From contig LVBB01000134.1 in NCBI GenBank assembly GCA_001603075.1, positions 1 through 43,643 on the forward strand: DNA of 43,643 nt, read 5' to 3'. Under the pieces are notes generated by a model. The model worked only from the letters and a program-made list of their open reading frames with translations, searched no databases and was not told the origin of the DNA. Of the stretch, positions 42,065 through 43,643 are shown in pieces; the first letter of the stretch is position 1; every line of letters starts with the position of its first letter. The translations under genes and the position numbers were made by a program. Origin of the DNA: Phycisphaerales bacterium Planc_01. Lineage in GTDB: Bacteria > Planctomycetota > Phycisphaerae > Sedimentisphaerales > Anaerobacaceae.

Positions 42065-43012
42065 ATGAAGGCAGTGAATCGAAGGACATTTCTGGCGGGC
42101 GCCGGGGCGGCGCTGGCCGGTGCGGCGATCTCCAATCAGGCGATGGGACAACCGGCCACGTCGAGTGCCAACCCCGGCGGGCGTGGCAATCCGATCGCCG
42201 TCGCGACGTATTCCTTCTGGCGGTTCAAGGACAACATGAAGATGCCCATCGTCGAGTGCATCGACCATGCCGCCCGGATGGGCTTCGACGGTGTGGACAT
42301 CCTGCTGATCCAGATGGATGATCAAAGCAAGAGCGCGCTGAACAAGATCAAACGTCACGCGCTGATCAACGGGCTGGACCTGTGCTGCATGTCCACACAC
42401 CAGGGGTTCGTCTCGCCCGACGAGGCCCGGCGGCAGAAGAACGTTGATCTGACGATCGAGCAGATCGAGATTGCCTATCAGCTCGGCGTGCCGATCGTCC
42501 GCATCAACACCGGGCGATGGGGCACGAGCGGCAACTTTGACGAGCTGATGGCCAATCGCGGCATCGAGCCGGTCCTGCCGGGGCACACCGAGGACGAAGG
42601 CTTCAAGTGGGTGATCGACGCGATCGAGAAATGCCTGCCCAAGGCCGAGGAGTGCGGCGTGATCCTCGGGCTGGAGAACCACTGGGGCCTCGCGCGGACG
42701 CCCGAGGGACTGCTGCGGATCGTCAACGCGATCGACTCGCCCTGGCTCCAGGTCCTGCTCGATACGGGCAACTTCCTCGAAGACCCTTATGACAAGCTCG
42801 AAATGTGCGCCCCGCAAACGGTGTTCATGCAAGCCAAGACCTATTACGGCGGGGGGCTTTGGTATACGCTCGATCTGGACTACCCGCGCATCGGCCGGAT
42901 GATGCGAAAGCACGACTTCAAAGGCTACGTCTCGCTCGAATTCGAGGGCAACGAAGACTGGCAGACCGCTGTCCCCAAGGGACTGAAGCTCCTGCGCGAC
43001 GCGTTCAGTTGA
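42065..43012 (+). CDS. Tat-exported sugar phosphate isomerase/epimerase-like TIM barrel
   Basis: The 315-residue protein has a Tat signal (NRRTFLAGAGAALAGAAIS, 5-23) and an AP-endonuclease-2/xylose-isomerase-like barrel: MGFDGVDIL, LGVPIVRINTG, GVILGLENHWG, WLQVLLDTGNF, VFMQAKTYY and GYVSLEFEGNE. The Glu, Asp and His residues in these segments form the metal site of the fold. Family members isomerise or epimerise sugars. GAAAGGA lies upstream of the ATG. It ends 45 bp from the convergent fucosidase gene. The substrate cannot be told. Confidence 0.85.
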   Translation: MKAVNRRTFLAGAGAALAGAAISNQAMGQPATSSANPGGRGNPIAVATYSFWRFKDNMKMPIVECIDHAARMGFDGVDILLIQMDDQSKSALNKIKRHALINGLDLCCMSTHQGFVSPDEARRQKNVDLTIEQIEIAYQLGVPIVRINTGRWGTSGNFDELMANRGIEPVLPGHTEDEGFKWVIDAIEKCLPKAEECGVILGLENHWGLARTPEGLLRIVNAIDSPWLQVLLDTGNFLEDPYDKLEMCAPQTVFMQAKTYYGGGLWYTLDLDYPRIGRMMRKHDFKGYVSLEFEGNEDWQTAVPKGLKLLRDAFS

Positions 43013-43057
43013 CCCCGGCGAAGCGGGTGTTCCCTGTCGCTACGACATGACGTGTCG

Positions 43058-43643
43058 CTAATCGCCTGCGAGCGTGGCACCGGTCAGCTCGAAGGACCAG
43101 GCGTGTCGGCAGGGCGGCGACGTTCGAATTGCCTCCGGGACACGAAGGGCCAGACCCGCCTCGTCGACGTTCCAGGTCACCGCAGTGTCGGTTCCGAGCA
43201 TCCGGACCGCGCGGACTTCGCGGATTCCGGGCAGGGCGATCTCCTTCGGCGGCGTCTCCTGCCCGTCGGCGGCGAGAACGATCGCGAAGACCGTATCGCC
43301 TTTCTTCGTCAGGCAGGCGTTGCCGATCTTGTAGGGCGGCGTCGGCCGGGTGTCATAGAGAGCGCTGCCGTTGACGGCCATCCATTCGCCGATTTCTTTC
43401 ATCCGCACGAGCGCCGGCTCGGGCAGCCGGCCGTCCGGGCTGGGACCGACGTTGAGAAGAAAGTTGCCGCCTTTGGCGACGATGTTGACCAGAAGGTGAA
43501 TCAACTGACGCGTCGATTTGTACCGGTCGTCCGCCTTGTACGACCACTGATCGCCCATCGTCATACAGGTTTCCCAGACGTACGGCAGCGGCTTGTCGGG
43601 CACCTCCTGCTCGGGCGTCAGGTAGTTCTCATAGCGGCCGCCC
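43058..43643 (-). CDS. C-terminal part of a GH29 alpha-L-fucosidase (runs off the window)
   Basis: The frame is open to the right edge and ends at 43058, giving about 194 residues. VWETCMTMGDQWSY and LIHLLVNIVAKGGNFLLNVG are signature segments of GH29 fucosidases, with PSPDGRLPEPALVRMKEIGEW following. The catalytic aspartate region lies off the window. A C-terminal beta domain closes the protein. It converges with the isomerase-like gene and probably belongs to the same sugar-release programme. Confidence 0.9.
   Translation of the reverse strand, partial: GGRYENYLTPEQEVPDKPLPYVWETCMTMGDQWSYKADDRYKSTRQLIHLLVNIVAKGGNFLLNVGPSPDGRLPEPALVRMKEIGEWMAVNGSALYDTRPTPPYKIGNACLTKKGDTVFAIVLAADGQETPPKEIALPGIREVRAVRMLGTDTAVTWNVDEAGLALRVPEAIRTSPPCRHAWSFELTGATLAGD

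Overview
The window is high-GC bacterial DNA, densely coded on both strands. I infer a Planctomycetes-like organism (Phycisphaerae or relatives), because Tat-exported Gfo/Idh, DegT and xylose-isomerase-like proteins sit beside a sulfatase, a GH172 (DUF2961) protein, a GH29 fucosidase, a heparinase-like lyase and an anaerobic sulfatase-maturase-like radical SAM enzyme. No rRNA, tRNA, CRISPR array, phage gene or transposase gene was seen, and the taxonomy is a judgement from gene content only.

Layout. 1-1727: the 3' end of an unknown gene faces a Tat-exported oxidoreductase across a perfect hairpin. 2202-7991: a plus-strand run encoding a NodB/DUF2334-like deacetylase, a metallo-beta-lactamase-fold protein with an altered zinc site, a PhoD-like phosphatase and a Cys-type sulfatase, all with export signals. 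8000-16008: a tight minus-strand operon headed by an HTH-PTS EIIA protein, followed by homologues of HyfB, HyfC, HyfE, HyfF and HyfG and a ferredoxin-HyfI fusion. The HyfG-like subunit lacks all four Ni-binding cysteines, so this is an energy-converting hydrogenase-related (Ehr-type) complex rather than a hydrogenase. 16115-21085: a secreted unknown protein, then three unknown membrane proteins (two are tandem paralogues), separated by repeat-rich spacers.

21086-27029: housekeeping-like genes: a parvulin, a two-gene ABC exporter, a UbiA prenyltransferase overlapping a CPBP protease, and a Sui1/YciH protein overlapping a B12-dependent methionine synthase activation-domain protein. 27072-29432: a GH172 protein convergent with a Tat-exported DegT-type aminotransferase. 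29771-34230: a duplicated YcxB-like membrane protein, a large membrane protein, a second HTH-PTS EIIA protein and a lipoprotein. 34330-37293: a secreted 987-residue protein with a phosphohistidine-type domain followed by a PEP-synthase-type ATP-binding domain. 37430-43643: a polysaccharide locus with a clan GH-A hydrolase, a heparinase-II/III-like lyase, the radical SAM maturase, a sugar isomerase-like protein and, convergent, the C-terminal part of a GH29 fucosidase.

The spacers at 17285-17928, 20601-21085, 21402-21435, 23184-24325, 29433-29770 and 37294-37429 carry three families of short hairpin repeats. Within each family the flanks or outer stem are conserved while the inner stem changes in compensating pairs. 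These repeats, the nickel-less Ehr-type operon and the secreted dikinase-like protein are the most unusual content.
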